From Carboxylicivirga agarovorans (GTDB lineage: Bacteria; Bacteroidota; Bacteroidia; Bacteroidales; Marinilabiliaceae), in assembly GCF_050589845.1 (NCBI RefSeq), contig NZ_JBNGPA010000020.1, forward strand, positions 1 through 64,000: 64,000 bases of DNA, written 5' to 3'. A model generated the notes under the pieces. That model was given only the letters and a program-made list of their open reading frames with translations, did no database searches and had not been told where the DNA came from. The position numbers and the translations under genes are program-made. Shown piece after piece: positions 8,289-17,220 of this stretch (position 1 is its first letter; every line of letters starts with the position of its first letter).

Positions 8289-8885
8289 TTATAACCAAAA
8301 CTGTAGAGCGTTTCCATTTGCTTTAGTGTCCTTTATAAACTTTAAAACCGATTCAAATTCTTTTAAAACCGAAGAAGAAAACTCTGACTTATTTGATTTA
8401 AAAATCTTAATGGCCGAATCCAAACCTTCGTTTAAAATCATTGCTTCTTCAAAGTCCTGAATAGGTCCATATTTCATTGGTAAATGCTGAAGTTTATTGA
8501 TTAAGTTGGTGGACCATATTTCATCATAGAACTTGTCCGATAACGGTAAGCTTACCTCTATTTTCTCAAGTTCCTGAATGGTCATTTTATCATCGTCAAT
8601 GGTCTGACAAAGTGAAGGATTTCTTTCTGTCCATTTTTTATTGAAATCAGCTTCAGGAATAGATTCAAACTCAGTATCTGATAAATCTAATTTCATATCG
8701 CTAAGCATTCCATAATTGTCGTGTGAAAATTCAGAGTCATACCTTATTATTATTCCAATAGAATACTCTTCCACTTGTCTTTTGACCGTGCCATCTTTTT
8801 CTGTTTCAAAGTACCATATTGAATTTCCCCAATGGTCGTATTCGTCACCTCTGGTTTCATTCCATTTTCTTCTGATGTAGTTCAT
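8289..8885 (-). CDS. Hypothetical protein, possibly DUF6881-like N terminus (198 aa)
   Basis: I place the start at ATG 8885 (MNYIRRKWNETRGDEYDHW). The open frame reaches 8912 only through a TTG inside the attC-like element. The N-terminal ~90 residues (IRRKW, HWGNSIWYFETEKDGTVKRQVEEY, GIIIRYDSE) resemble small proteins common in gene cassettes and loosely DUF6881. The C-terminal half is helical and unassigned. The gene follows the attC-like element at 8901-9039 by only 16 bases and so lacks room for its own promoter. It is the last gene of the first minus-strand array. Confidence 0.6.
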   Translation of the reverse strand: MNYIRRKWNETRGDEYDHWGNSIWYFETEKDGTVKRQVEEYSIGIIIRYDSEFSHDNYGMLSDMKLDLSDTEFESIPEADFNKKWTERNPSLCQTIDDDKMTIQELEKIEVSLPLSDKFYDEIWSTNLINKLQHLPMKYGPIQDFEEAMILNEGLDSAIKIFKSNKSEFSSSVLKEFESVLKFIKDTKANGNALQFWL

Positions 8886-8900
8886 CTTCATGGTTTCTTT

Positions 8901-9039
8901 GCTTGCATACAACGGCTCGAATATGCGTAGTAAGGGATTTCAAGGTACTTCACTGGCAAGCCGCTACTTTGTTTATTAAATGCTTTAAAGTTCAAATTTA
9001 CCAAATCGCCCCGCATTACGTATATTTATTATTGGCTAC
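8901..9039 (-). repeat. attC-like palindromic element 1
   Basis: Read on the minus strand, the element starts near AGCCAATAATAAATATACG, contains GTAGCGGCTTGCC, and ends with GAGCCGTTGTATGCAAGC. Its left arm ATACGTAATGCGGGG and right arm are imperfect inverted repeats ending in AAC/GTT cores, as in integron attC sites. It shares its layout with elements at 11597, 12768 and 13746. The last codons of the PLD gene (stop at 9016) lie inside it, which is typical of cassette genes. Confidence 0.6.
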
Positions 9040-10134
9040 TGTTTTTTCTCTGTTTAAAATCAAATTTATATCAAAACAATGCCAATGACTGGTTGCTTCT
9101 TCTTTTTGTAATCCTTCCACTAAATCAACCGTTTCGAGTGAAAAGTTTTCAATATTAAAATGTATTTCACAAGTTAAATCAAAGTTTTTCTTTCCATTTG
9201 TTGAAGAATCGAAGTGTATTTTAGAAGGACTAGTTAGACCTTCTGAAGAAAAATGGTAATCTTCTTTAATTTCATTAGTATTGTTTATTTCATGCCCATT
9301 AAATTTAACATTTGTTATCTTGGTAGCCTTCGTTGTGGTACTTTTTTTCTTGCTATCTCTTAGAACCCAAGCATCTATTGATGTAGGACAATACACAGTA
9401 CAGTTACTGGATGATGTAGTGCGAAAATGCAGAATAAGAGTATTTTCAAGAACCTCAATTTTATCTGCATAATAATCTTGTCTCCATTGCCTATAAATTA
9501 CATCACTGATAACAAAATCATTTGCTGAATTTGATTCAGATTTTAATTCCAATTTATTCAATAACGACTCAGCTTCAGTGTCAAAACCAAGACTTTTCAT
9601 TTCAATGCAATGCTGATATATATCTCGCTTTCCATAGTTATTAAATGAAAAAGAGTCTCTTTTATAAGGATTCGATTTTAAATATTCTGAAATTGATTTA
9701 ATTAAGTGCAGATTAGATACAATATTGTTAAATTCAATTTTAAAATCACTTATTACGTCTGAAGTGCCCTTAAAAACTAAAATATTCTCATCATTTATAC
9801 TTTCCGCTAAATATGTGTAATTATATGAACCTGTTATTAACACGTTTGAATCGATAATGCAAAATTTATTATGCATGGGAGTTTCAGGTTTTCCAAAGTA
9901 GAATTTGCCACCTTTATCAATAAATCTTTGAAAATCTAATCCATCCAACCTGTTATTAATATCATCATTAATTACTACTAAGTGAATAGGAATTTGTTCA
10001 ACTTTTTTTAAAATAACATCAAATATTTCATGATTTGTAAACCATGCCATAGCAATATATATATCCTGTTTTGCTTCGGTAAGATTTTCTAAAATCGTTT
10101 TTTTTATATTTCTGAAATACGGTTTAATTTCCAT
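9016..10134 (-). CDS. Phospholipase D-like (single HKD motif) protein (372 aa)
   Basis: Residues ~1-150 form a PLD-superfamily half: YIAMAWFTNHEIFDVI near 26-41 and the catalytic HKD block MHNKFCIIDSNVLITGSYNYT near 87-107 (H-N-K-F-C-I-I-D). Proteins with one HKD act as dimers; relatives include Nuc and the BfiI-type restriction nucleases. Residues 200-372 are beta-rich and unassigned and may be a recognition domain. The C terminus (ANNKYT) is encoded by the attC-like element. Its start lies directly downstream (minus strand) of leader repeat R1. A DNA-targeting nuclease role is plausible. Confidence 0.75.
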   Translation of the reverse strand: MEIKPYFRNIKKTILENLTEAKQDIYIAMAWFTNHEIFDVILKKVEQIPIHLVVINDDINNRLDGLDFQRFIDKGGKFYFGKPETPMHNKFCIIDSNVLITGSYNYTYLAESINDENILVFKGTSDVISDFKIEFNNIVSNLHLIKSISEYLKSNPYKRDSFSFNNYGKRDIYQHCIEMKSLGFDTEAESLLNKLELKSESNSANDFVISDVIYRQWRQDYYADKIEVLENTLILHFRTTSSSNCTVYCPTSIDAWVLRDSKKKSTTTKATKITNVKFNGHEINNTNEIKEDYHFSSEGLTSPSKIHFDSSTNGKKNFDLTCEIHFNIENFSLETVDLVEGLQKEEATSHWHCFDINLILNREKTVANNKYT

Positions 10135-10153
10135 TATTGTACTTTAATTTAAA

Positions 10154-10407
10154 ATTGTAGCCAACTCCTTTATATCGTCTATAAATGTTAAGATGCTGAT
10201 TACATGAAATAAAAGAAGTTGTAAACGTTTAGCACTTTAAGACGTTTAAACATGTTTAAATTATTACACTAAAAGTAATACATTATAGCTAACAAACTAA
10301 TCAATGCCTTATTTCATTTTAGGGTTCAGATTATGGAAAAGTAATCTTCAGCATATCAATAATACTTTTAAGCACCTTTTAAAGTATATGTTAAAATCAC
10401 TGAATTT
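10154..10407. repeat. Leader repeat R1 (~255 bp), copy of 15002-15257
   Basis: Aligns nearly end to end with 15002-15257, including the shared blocks GTAAACGTTTAGCACTTTAA, AAAAGTAATACATTATAG and AACAAACTAATCAATGCC. In both places the left edge abuts the start codon of the first gene of a minus-strand array (10134 and 14974). At R2 the right edge leads into a large plus-strand HEPN gene. At R1 that gene is missing and palindromic element B follows instead. No open reading frame is seen in it. Confidence 0.85.
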
Positions 10408-10460
10408 CTTATGAAACAATATTCCTGAATAGCAATAAGGGTGCTTAAATCATGCTTCAT

Positions 10461-10552
10461 CCAACCTAATACCCTTGATGGTCCTATAGGACGTAAGTTG
10501 AATAGCTAAATGATAGTAAATACTTATTAAAGTTGTGTCCTTAGGTGTATTT
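10461..10552. repeat. Palindromic intergenic element, copy B
   Basis: Shares with copies A and C the order CCTAATACCC, AGGACGTAAGTTGAATAGCT, AGTAAATACTTATTAAAGTTGTGTCCT and GGTGTATT. The inner arms AGGACGTAAGTT and AAGTTGTGTCCT form the palindrome; the outer arms are more degraded than in A and C. It lies ~55 bases after R1, where a gene would be expected by analogy with R2-gene-C. Confidence 0.65.
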
Positions 10553-10568
10553 CATTTATTATGACCCT

Positions 10569-11591
10569 TTATTCTTTCTTAAATTTTACCCCTTCAATTC
10601 TTAACTTACTGTCAATATTATGTATTAATACCACCTCCTTTTTCAAGAAATCGCCTGAGTTAGCTAACCATTTAATTACTTTTTCTGCTCCATTCTTCAC
10701 AAATGGGCTTCCTTCTTTTTGCTCAGTTGTGAAATATTGTTCAACTGCCCCTGCTATCAAATCTGTAATACTTAATAAATCCATTGTATGAATATCTTTA
10801 TCTTCAAAAGGCAATTTTGCCCCACCAATTTGTTTGTATTTATTATCCGAGTACACTTTAAGCACAGCTTTCAATAATCCTAAAGCATTATTGAACATTT
10901 CACTATTTTGAATGACAGGGTCTTTGTCACTCATCCAAATAACTTTCTGATTTGAGTCTGCAATAAGAGGCAATACATATCCTATTATATGTAGTATCCT
11001 CATGAGCTTTTCAGCGGCTTTTTTATGCCAATGCCCCAATCCTGCATTTTCTATTTCCTTAAGCAAATGTATATTCTGATTTCCAATAAATAATGAACTT
11101 AAATTCCTGTCAATAAGAATTGTTAGTGAAAACCCATAAACATTCTTGTCAATAGTCTCTAAATATTCATCTAATGCTCTAAAAGAAGGGCCGTAATCCA
11201 AATTTTTAAATGAGATTTCATTTTTATTCAAATCATACTTTTCTCTGACCTTCATTAGTGCTTCACTAATGTGATAGCAATGATTCCAACCGCAAAACAA
11301 GAAAGAGTATGAATTATATTTGCTGCCTTTATGTTCTCCTCCATAATCCGAGAATATTGCTATTGATTCATTTTCCATTGTTTTTAGTTCAGGAAGGGTA
11401 AATTTCCCTTTCGAATGTTGTTCTTGAAAGTATGAATCTAACAGTCTAATTAAATGTGAATTTTCTTCGAATCTATCACGTTTTATGGAATTGAATTGAA
11501 TATCTTTTAAAGTCATTGAATTAACAAATTCTTCCCAAGTATTTGGAACTTCGTATTTCGTGTTATTATGTTCTATAAATCGACTGTTCAT
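10569..11591 (-). CDS. DUF3800-like (RNase H-fold?) protein (340 aa)
   Basis: Start set at ATG 11591 (MNSRFIEHNN); the longer open frame runs into the attC-like element. Features suggest a DUF3800-type RNase H-like fold: an early FSDYGGEHKGSKYNSYSFLF strand pair with Asp near residue 80, WMSDKD near 210-216, and MDLLSITDLIAGAVEQYF near 275-292 where the family has its last Asp in D-x-x-AG. The match is by pattern only. The gene follows its upstream element by six bases and is the last of the second minus-strand array, before element B. Confidence 0.5.
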   Translation of the reverse strand: MNSRFIEHNNTKYEVPNTWEEFVNSMTLKDIQFNSIKRDRFEENSHLIRLLDSYFQEQHSKGKFTLPELKTMENESIAIFSDYGGEHKGSKYNSYSFLFCGWNHCYHISEALMKVREKYDLNKNEISFKNLDYGPSFRALDEYLETIDKNVYGFSLTILIDRNLSSLFIGNQNIHLLKEIENAGLGHWHKKAAEKLMRILHIIGYVLPLIADSNQKVIWMSDKDPVIQNSEMFNNALGLLKAVLKVYSDNKYKQIGGAKLPFEDKDIHTMDLLSITDLIAGAVEQYFTTEQKEGSPFVKNGAEKVIKWLANSGDFLKKEVVLIHNIDSKLRIEGVKFKKE

Positions 11592-11596
11592 TTTTA

Positions 11597-11731
11597 ATTT
11601 ACCATAACGACTGCATAATAGTAGCCTACTGCGTGGCACTTTCCTGTCAAGTTACAAGAAAGTTGAAGCGGGTGATAACGCTCAAAAAACTCTGAACCCC
11701 TTATGAATTATACACATTATTGTATGCTGGT
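11597..11731 (-). repeat. attC-like palindromic element 2
   Basis: On the minus strand it opens with ACCAGCATACAATAATGTGT, contains AACTTGACAGGAAAGTGCCAC and closes with CAGTCGTTATGGTAAATT. The opening and closing arms are imperfect inverted repeats (CATACAA..GTATAATTCAT against CATAAC..GCATAATAGTAG). The GGAAAGTGCCAC core is shared with element 4. It separates the genes at 11762 and 10569. Confidence 0.55.
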
Positions 11732-11761
11732 ATTAGTTTATTTCAATTTATTTATCAACCA

Positions 11762-12718
11762 CTAATCTTCTATAGCTTTTATAAGTTTCATTTGCTGATT
11801 TCTTATTTGTACTATTTTTTTAATCGTATTAGTCGAAAATAAAATTATAACTGGAGACAAGATGCTATAACTCAAAATAATCCAGATACTAATATTAATC
11901 CCTGTCCCCAAGAAAGCTATTGAATAAATAATTTCAAGGCCAAACAAACAAACTGTTGCAATAAAAGGACTAAAAGTAAATAGGACTACCCAAACCCAAG
12001 AAACGACTTTCTCAAACCAAATATTTGCCTGTAAAATAATCCATGGTTCATCTATTATTTGATTACTATTTATAATGACAATTAGTCTATTCCGAATAAT
12101 AACCAATAATATAAGTGATAAAATACTTATCGCATAACCAGCTAATTTCCAATGAAAAATAACTGGGGTATTAGATATAGTAACCGTTGATGACCTCATT
12201 AATTGGTAAACTTTCCAATTTATTTCTCTAAAAACTTCAAGGTCCGTATTAAATTCCCAAGGTTTGATTGACATTCCTGTTGCAACTTCACTTAAAGTAT
12301 ATGACCTTCCTGAGCTATTGAGGGTTGATTTAAGATGTTCTTTAGTGAAATCCCTATGTATACTCCAAATAGGCACTCTATCTTCATCTAACAACCAGTG
12401 GTTTGGAAAAACAACTAATTTGACATTAATATTTTTACCATTGTCTTGAGCGGATTCAATTCGAATAGTCCCAAAATCAGTGAAAACTTCTTCACCTAAT
12501 ATTGAATCAATTTCAAAATTTGATGCAATATATTTGCTGGAAACATGCGATTCTACAAAAGCCTTTCTTGCAGAAATTATTGTCTGCCAATTTTCCCATT
12601 GGCTTACTAAAATATTAATAAGAGGATATATTAAGATTATAACCGCAATTGATATTACTTTAACATTTGAAATATAGTTGCCAACATTAATACTTTCTTT
12701 TATTTGTTTATTAGACAT
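11762..12718 (-). CDS. Hypothetical membrane protein (318 aa)
   Basis: Four hydrophobic segments are visible: VISIAVIILIYPLINILV near residues 20-37, YAISILSLILLVII near 195-208, WVWVVLFTFSPFIATVCLFG near 240-260 and INISIWIILSYSILSPVIILF near 275-296. A ~150-residue soluble loop lies between the first and second segments, probably on one face of the membrane. No catalytic motif is recognised. It sits within the minus-strand cassette-like array, flanked by elements 2 and 3. In a defence setting it could be an effector that perturbs the membrane, which is only an inference. Confidence 0.6.
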   Translation of the reverse strand: MSNKQIKESINVGNYISNVKVISIAVIILIYPLINILVSQWENWQTIISARKAFVESHVSSKYIASNFEIDSILGEEVFTDFGTIRIESAQDNGKNINVKLVVFPNHWLLDEDRVPIWSIHRDFTKEHLKSTLNSSGRSYTLSEVATGMSIKPWEFNTDLEVFREINWKVYQLMRSSTVTISNTPVIFHWKLAGYAISILSLILLVIIRNRLIVIINSNQIIDEPWIILQANIWFEKVVSWVWVVLFTFSPFIATVCLFGLEIIYSIAFLGTGINISIWIILSYSILSPVIILFSTNTIKKIVQIRNQQMKLIKAIED

Positions 12719-12767
12719 ATCTTTAAATTAATTTGAAGATTTGCTATTCGAGGTTATTCTTGTCTTA

Positions 12768-12893
12768 ATTGCTGGTAACGGCCACTTGCAGGCGTAGTGT
12801 GGGTTTAAAAGCACTTTCTTTTCAAGTCGCTACTATAGAGACTGTAAAATGAACTCTGTCCAACATTACGTTTATAATTTGTTGTGTGCTGCC
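12768..12893 (-). repeat. attC-like palindromic element 3
   Basis: On the minus strand it opens with GCAGCACACAACAAATT, includes AAACGTAATGTTGGACAGAG and ends with AAGTGGCCGTTACCAGC. Arms CGTAATGTTGG and (reverse complemented) CGTAGTGTGGG pair, with an AAC/GTT core at each end and unequal spacing between core and arm. That asymmetry is a known feature of attC sites. The stop of the gene at 12895 is directly beside it. Confidence 0.6.
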
Positions 12894-12894
12894 T

Positions 12895-13731
12895 TTAATG
12901 TTTGTTTTTTTCAAAAAACTCTTTCATATCATATATGAACCGACAGTAAGTTATAAAAACTTGGAGATTCGCAAATAAAGTATATTTGTCAACTTTCTTT
13001 CCAGTTGGATGGCCTGCACCATTACGGTTGTTTCTTATCATTTGGAATACCCCAATCAATGTATTGTCATATCCATCTTTGATAGAAAATGGTAAATCTC
13101 CTTTAAGTGCCTGGATTTCCTTATTAAATTCGTCAAATTGCTTTTTTATAAATTTTCCAGAGGTTTTTTTAATGAATTTTTGTTTTTTGTCAACATTTTC
13201 ATACGTGTCTGCATAAGTTTCTATTAAGATTAAAAGAGCCTTTTCTGATGCGCACCCCAATGTAATTGTTGCAGATAATAATTGATTTATATTATATGTT
13301 CTTACACTTTCTGATAAATATATTTCAATTGTTTCATCGATATCTGGTATTTCCCTTCTTAGTCTGCTAAGATAACCTGTAACGTCATTGGGAACGGGTT
13401 GCTCTGCTTCGATTGCTCTTAATCCATAGTCTGTCAAACTAAGAAATGGCCAAGAGTCATTGCTATAGTCACCAATTGTAAGAACACGTTCTGTTATTAA
13501 ATCCCAAAGAACTTCACGAACCCTGTTTTTATCTTTATTTGTTAACCAAGGAGTACCACCGAAATGATTAGGCGGAAATGGATTTTGTACTAGTTCCTTT
13601 TTTATGGCAAGTTGGGCAATTGTAATTTGAAGATTTACAAATTGAAAAGATTCGCCATGAGATTTTATTGCCTCAATGACAAGTGATTTAAATTCTTCAT
13701 ATGGTATCTTCAAATTTGTTATTTCACTCAT
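12895..13731 (-). CDS. Winged-helix plus HEPN-like protein (278 aa)
   Basis: Start set at ATG 13731 (MSEITNLKIPYEEFK) because the longer frame to 13794 is encoded by the attC-like element. Residues ~65-115 look like a winged helix (NRVREVLWDLITERVLTIGD..WPFLSLTDYGLRAI). Residues ~150-278 are helical and end with IRNNRNGAGHPTG near 233-245, where RNGAGH gives the R-x4-H motif of HEPN RNases/partners. HEPN proteins commonly cleave RNA in abortive defence. It is flanked by elements 3 and 4 and is probably expressed from upstream. Confidence 0.65.
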   Translation of the reverse strand: MSEITNLKIPYEEFKSLVIEAIKSHGESFQFVNLQITIAQLAIKKELVQNPFPPNHFGGTPWLTNKDKNRVREVLWDLITERVLTIGDYSNDSWPFLSLTDYGLRAIEAEQPVPNDVTGYLSRLRREIPDIDETIEIYLSESVRTYNINQLLSATITLGCASEKALLILIETYADTYENVDKKQKFIKKTSGKFIKKQFDEFNKEIQALKGDLPFSIKDGYDNTLIGVFQMIRNNRNGAGHPTGKKVDKYTLFANLQVFITYCRFIYDMKEFFEKNKH

Positions 13732-13745
13732 GATTAGTTTGTTTA

Positions 13746-13885
13746 GGTTGCACACAACGGTAAATTGTATGAGTAGTAGTAGGTTGTGTGGCACTTTCCT
13801 TTCAAACTGCTACGCAGTTTGAGCAGACTACAATCCTTGATATTTACTACATGGCCTGCCATTACTTATACAAAGTGTTATGGGC
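13746..13885 (-). repeat. attC-like palindromic element 4
   Basis: On the minus strand it opens with AGCCCATAACACTTTGTAT and closes with TTACCGTTGTGTGCAACC. Reverse complementing the closing arm gives CACAACGGTAAATTGTATGA, which matches CATAACACTTTGTATAA, so the ends are imperfect inverted repeats with AAC/GTT cores and a 2-3 base offset. The stop codon of the FRG-HEPN gene (13862) falls inside, giving a protein tail of AHNTLYK encoded by the element. Confidence 0.65.
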
Positions 13886-14974
13886 TTTTTTTAATTCATT
13901 CATCAAGTACTCTAGGTTACCTGTCATTTTTCGTATGTCATCTTTGCGTATTGAAGCAGGATTGTGTACTAATTTATTCCTAAAATTCCTTAGATGGTCG
14001 AGTTCTTTCAAATAGTTATAAGTTTGCTCCTCATTTTCCATTAAGATGAAAAGAGCTTTTCTCATATTGAATACGTTTCTTTGATATTTTTTAGCCCGTT
14101 CTAAGATAATGGTTTCAATTTCAGTCCATAATTTCAAGAACAATCCTAAGTCACTATCCTCGACTTCTGGCTGTAAATCAACCTTTAAATTATCACAAAT
14201 ATCTTTGATGATGTCATTGTCTGGGTATAAAGCATTTTCAGGAATTCTATCAAATTCTGCATTCCAAAATTCATCAGAGTTTGGAATTTCAAATTTTGCA
14301 ATCAACCTTTGGTTTAGGTCTAATTCTCCTTTATTTATGTATTCGTTAGTAATATCTTCAGTACCTACAAGATAACCTTCTTGAAAATATGGTCTTAGTG
14401 CAGATGGAGGTGTAATACTTAACAGTCTAATATTTACTAAGTCGTGTTCTGAGTTTATAGAAATTCTGTTTGAGTAATAAGGAAGTCCAAAAACATAAAT
14501 AAATGCGGTTTCATTTTCATTATACAACTGAGCAAAAGAGCAAGCCACTCTCAAAGATTGAGTAACGTCAGACAAAGGAGTTCCAGTTACTTCATAATGT
14601 TGTAAAACGCTCCACTGAATATATTTTTTCCTTTGCAGTTCGTGATAACCTTCAATCTTTTGGTTTTTAAACTCCTGAACCAAAAGTTTACAAGCACTTT
14701 TAAGTAAATCAAATCTGTAATTTAATTCCTGCTGAGTCAAATATTCTCCTCTGTATATTGTCGGATAGAAAGTTGAAACACCTGCTTTGTTTAGATAATC
14801 ATTCTTTTGTCCTCGATAAAAAAGCAAATAATCTTTATTCAGATATGATAATTTTGCAACTTGCTCAACGAGTTCCCTGAAAGAATCAATTCTATATCCT
14901 GGGTCTTTTCCAACAGTTTTAGGAGTTGTGTGAGTTTTTAACTCAGTTGTTAATTGTCCAAATATTTGTCTCAT
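13862..14974 (-). CDS. FRG domain protein with C-terminal HEPN-like motif (370 aa)
   Basis: The FRG domain occupies roughly residues 30-200: LLFYRGQKNDY near 50-60 carries the name-giving Phe/Tyr-Arg-Gly, and WSVLQHYEVTGTPLSDVTQSLRVACSFA near 131-158 matches the second conserved block. FRG proteins are widespread in defence islands. The C-terminal helices include LDHLRNFRNKLVHNPAS near 330-346, where RNKLVH fits the R-x4-H motif of HEPN domains. The fusion would pair a sensor with an RNase-like effector. The gene is the first of the second minus-strand array, starting next to leader R2. Confidence 0.75.
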   Translation of the reverse strand: MRQIFGQLTTELKTHTTPKTVGKDPGYRIDSFRELVEQVAKLSYLNKDYLLFYRGQKNDYLNKAGVSTFYPTIYRGEYLTQQELNYRFDLLKSACKLLVQEFKNQKIEGYHELQRKKYIQWSVLQHYEVTGTPLSDVTQSLRVACSFAQLYNENETAFIYVFGLPYYSNRISINSEHDLVNIRLLSITPPSALRPYFQEGYLVGTEDITNEYINKGELDLNQRLIAKFEIPNSDEFWNAEFDRIPENALYPDNDIIKDICDNLKVDLQPEVEDSDLGLFLKLWTEIETIILERAKKYQRNVFNMRKALFILMENEEQTYNYLKELDHLRNFRNKLVHNPASIRKDDIRKMTGNLEYLMNELKKAHNTLYK

Positions 14975-15001
14975 TTAATGATGTCGTTGTCTATTTTTTT
15001 A

Positions 15002-15257
15002 ATTGCCCATAATACGTTTATATCGCCTATAAATGTTAAGGTGCAGATTACATTTTATAAAAGAGTTTGTAAACGTTTAGCACTTTAAGACGTTTATGCA
15101 CGATTAAATTATTATACTAAAAGTAATACATTATAGTTAACAAACTAATCAATGCCGTATTTCATTTTTGGATTCAGATTATGGGAAAGCAGTCTTCAGT
15201 TTATCAATAACAACCCTGTCATATTTAAAAGTATATATTAAATTCGTTGAATTTCAG
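15002..15257. repeat. Leader repeat R2 (~255 bp), copy of 10154-10407
   Basis: Occupies nearly all of the 302-base gap between the divergent FRG-HEPN (14974, minus) and HEPN (15278, plus) genes, so it must contain both promoters. It aligns with R1 throughout. The left ends diverge only within ~25 bases of the array side: minus-strand AACGTATTATGGGCAATT here against AAGGAGTTGGCTACAATT in R1. Those sequences resemble the closing arms of the attC-like elements, so the repeat may have acted as the cassette insertion site. Confidence 0.8.
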
Positions 15258-15277
15258 TTAAATCAATGCACCAATAA

Positions 15278-17209
15278 ATGAGCAAGCGCAGTTTAGATAG
15301 AGTAACATTTTTTTCAAAAGAAGATATGTCAGCAGGGATAAACCTTCAAAAAGCTGAACCAATATTAGAAAGTTTCATCACAGATGGTGATTTTGGACTT
15401 AATGATATTATTGAACTATTTCAAATCAAACTATACTTTGATAACGAGATATATTTAACAAGCTGGTCTGAACAAGATGTTACAAGATATAAAAGCATTG
15501 TAGGTAATATGTGGGGCAAGATAGTTCAATATTGGAAACAGATTAATGATAGCAACTTTATTTCACATTTTGAATCCATTGAACTTGGCTACCAACCTGC
15601 ATTTTGGAAATTACATGAAGTATTAGAGACCTATAAAAAAGTTTCTAAAGAAGTATTTAAGCAAGTACTCGGTAAGGAAGAGTTATGGATACGGGAAGTA
15701 TTAAAACAACCTAAACTGGTCAAATATTTCGGTCAAGAAATACGTGAGTACCTAATTAAAGATGATAAATCTGCTGAATTAATTGTTGGTCAATACGAAC
15801 AGGTTAAAGATAGACCCGATAGTGACCTTCATTTTCCAAAGTGCTTATCTAATGATGATAAGGAACAGATTATTATTAAGTATTTAGGAAGTGAAGATGC
15901 TAACCTTAATTACGTTCGACTAATAATAAAATCTCGTGATAATAGCATTAAGCTAAAGCCCCGTACACGGTTAATGGCTAAAAAATTATCGGAAAGGCTT
16001 AACAATGAAATTTTGGAAAGTGGAACAGCCACTGAGTATGGCTTGCAAGTTGGCATTAGTGAAGTTCAACAAGAACCAATTAAGAGTGAGTTGGATGGAA
16101 ATACTCAAAAGATAACATATAGTGCTAGGTGTATTCAGGAAGAAAGTGATGATGTATCCTTGGTGCATAATTTTAGGCATCTGTTCGATTACCTTGATAC
16201 TTTTGGAAATATTTCACTGATTAGTAAAGCTCACGAATTTGATGAACTAATGATTTTCGGTTTGCAATCGAAAAATGAGTACTTAAAAGGTCAAGTTTTT
16301 ACCCGAAAAAGCATGTTATCACATATTCAACTTGCTTTATATGTTCAATACCTAAATGATAAGTTAAACAGAAAATTTGAAGATGTTTTAAGTTCCTATA
16401 TGAAAGAGATGCTGATTAATCATTATGGATTATCAGGACTTAAATTGAATTTCCCATCCCCAAACACATCTTACTTAGAAAAAAACAGGTTAATTGTACC
16501 TGAATTAGAATCGCTTTTAAAGCAATATTCCCTATATGTCGAAGAAGGACACATTGACCATGAACTTTTACAACTTAGTTCAGCTTCTTTGAGCATAAAT
16601 AAAATCCCAAGTTTGGTTGAAAAGAAATATGTATATGGCATTGGTGATGAATTTAATATGCTGAAACACCACTTCTTTTCTAACCAAGGTATGCTTCATC
16701 ATATTGAGCCATTTAAGGGCAAATACAGGAATTTGTTTCAATTGCTTTTCAATGAGGATGTTGCTTTAGGTGATTTTAGCAAATACGAAAAGCCAGTAAT
16801 TGAAAAATATATTGGCAATGAGGTTCTATATGTAGATGAAAAGGGCTTTGTAAAGATTAAATGTGCCCCACAACTAGTAACTATTGGGCGAATATATTTT
16901 GACGAAGTAGCAAGCTACAAGGTTCTTCCTGAAAGTTATCAAGAAGAAATTGATAAGATGGTAGACCAAGGGATACTATCATTTGGAAACACTCTATTTG
17001 CTGAATCAGAATATAAGTACTTTAACTATTACTTGAATAAATCCGAGTATACAAATGGCCTCGACCTCCGCAATAAATATGCACACGGTTCAAATTCAGA
17101 TTCCGAAGAGGTCTGTAAAAATGACTATTATATTTTATTGAAGTTGTTGATACTAGTTTTATTAAAGATTGAGCAAGATTTGTATTTGAACAGTTATAAG
17201 GGTGATTAA
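15278..17209 (+). CDS. Large HEPN-domain protein (643 aa)
   Basis: The C-terminal ~60 residues form a HEPN-type helical bundle with LDLRNKYAHGSNSD near residues 594-607. RNKYAH is the R-x4-H catalytic motif and is followed by the long hydrophobic helix YYILLKLLILVLLKIEQDL. The preceding ~580 residues are mostly helical and unassigned, like DUF4209-type proteins. It is transcribed divergently from the FRG-HEPN gene across R2 and ends 11 bases before palindromic element C. The N-terminal part may sense infection and the HEPN part cleave RNA, by analogy only. It is the only plus-strand gene from 8 to 20 kb. Confidence 0.7.
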   Translation: MSKRSLDRVTFFSKEDMSAGINLQKAEPILESFITDGDFGLNDIIELFQIKLYFDNEIYLTSWSEQDVTRYKSIVGNMWGKIVQYWKQINDSNFISHFESIELGYQPAFWKLHEVLETYKKVSKEVFKQVLGKEELWIREVLKQPKLVKYFGQEIREYLIKDDKSAELIVGQYEQVKDRPDSDLHFPKCLSNDDKEQIIIKYLGSEDANLNYVRLIIKSRDNSIKLKPRTRLMAKKLSERLNNEILESGTATEYGLQVGISEVQQEPIKSELDGNTQKITYSARCIQEESDDVSLVHNFRHLFDYLDTFGNISLISKAHEFDELMIFGLQSKNEYLKGQVFTRKSMLSHIQLALYVQYLNDKLNRKFEDVLSSYMKEMLINHYGLSGLKLNFPSPNTSYLEKNRLIVPELESLLKQYSLYVEEGHIDHELLQLSSASLSINKIPSLVEKKYVYGIGDEFNMLKHHFFSNQGMLHHIEPFKGKYRNLFQLLFNEDVALGDFSKYEKPVIEKYIGNEVLYVDEKGFVKIKCAPQLVTIGRIYFDEVASYKVLPESYQEEIDKMVDQGILSFGNTLFAESEYKYFNYYLNKSEYTNGLDLRNKYAHGSNSDSEEVCKNDYYILLKLLILVLLKIEQDLYLNSYKGD

Positions 17210-17220
17210 CAATTATTTTG

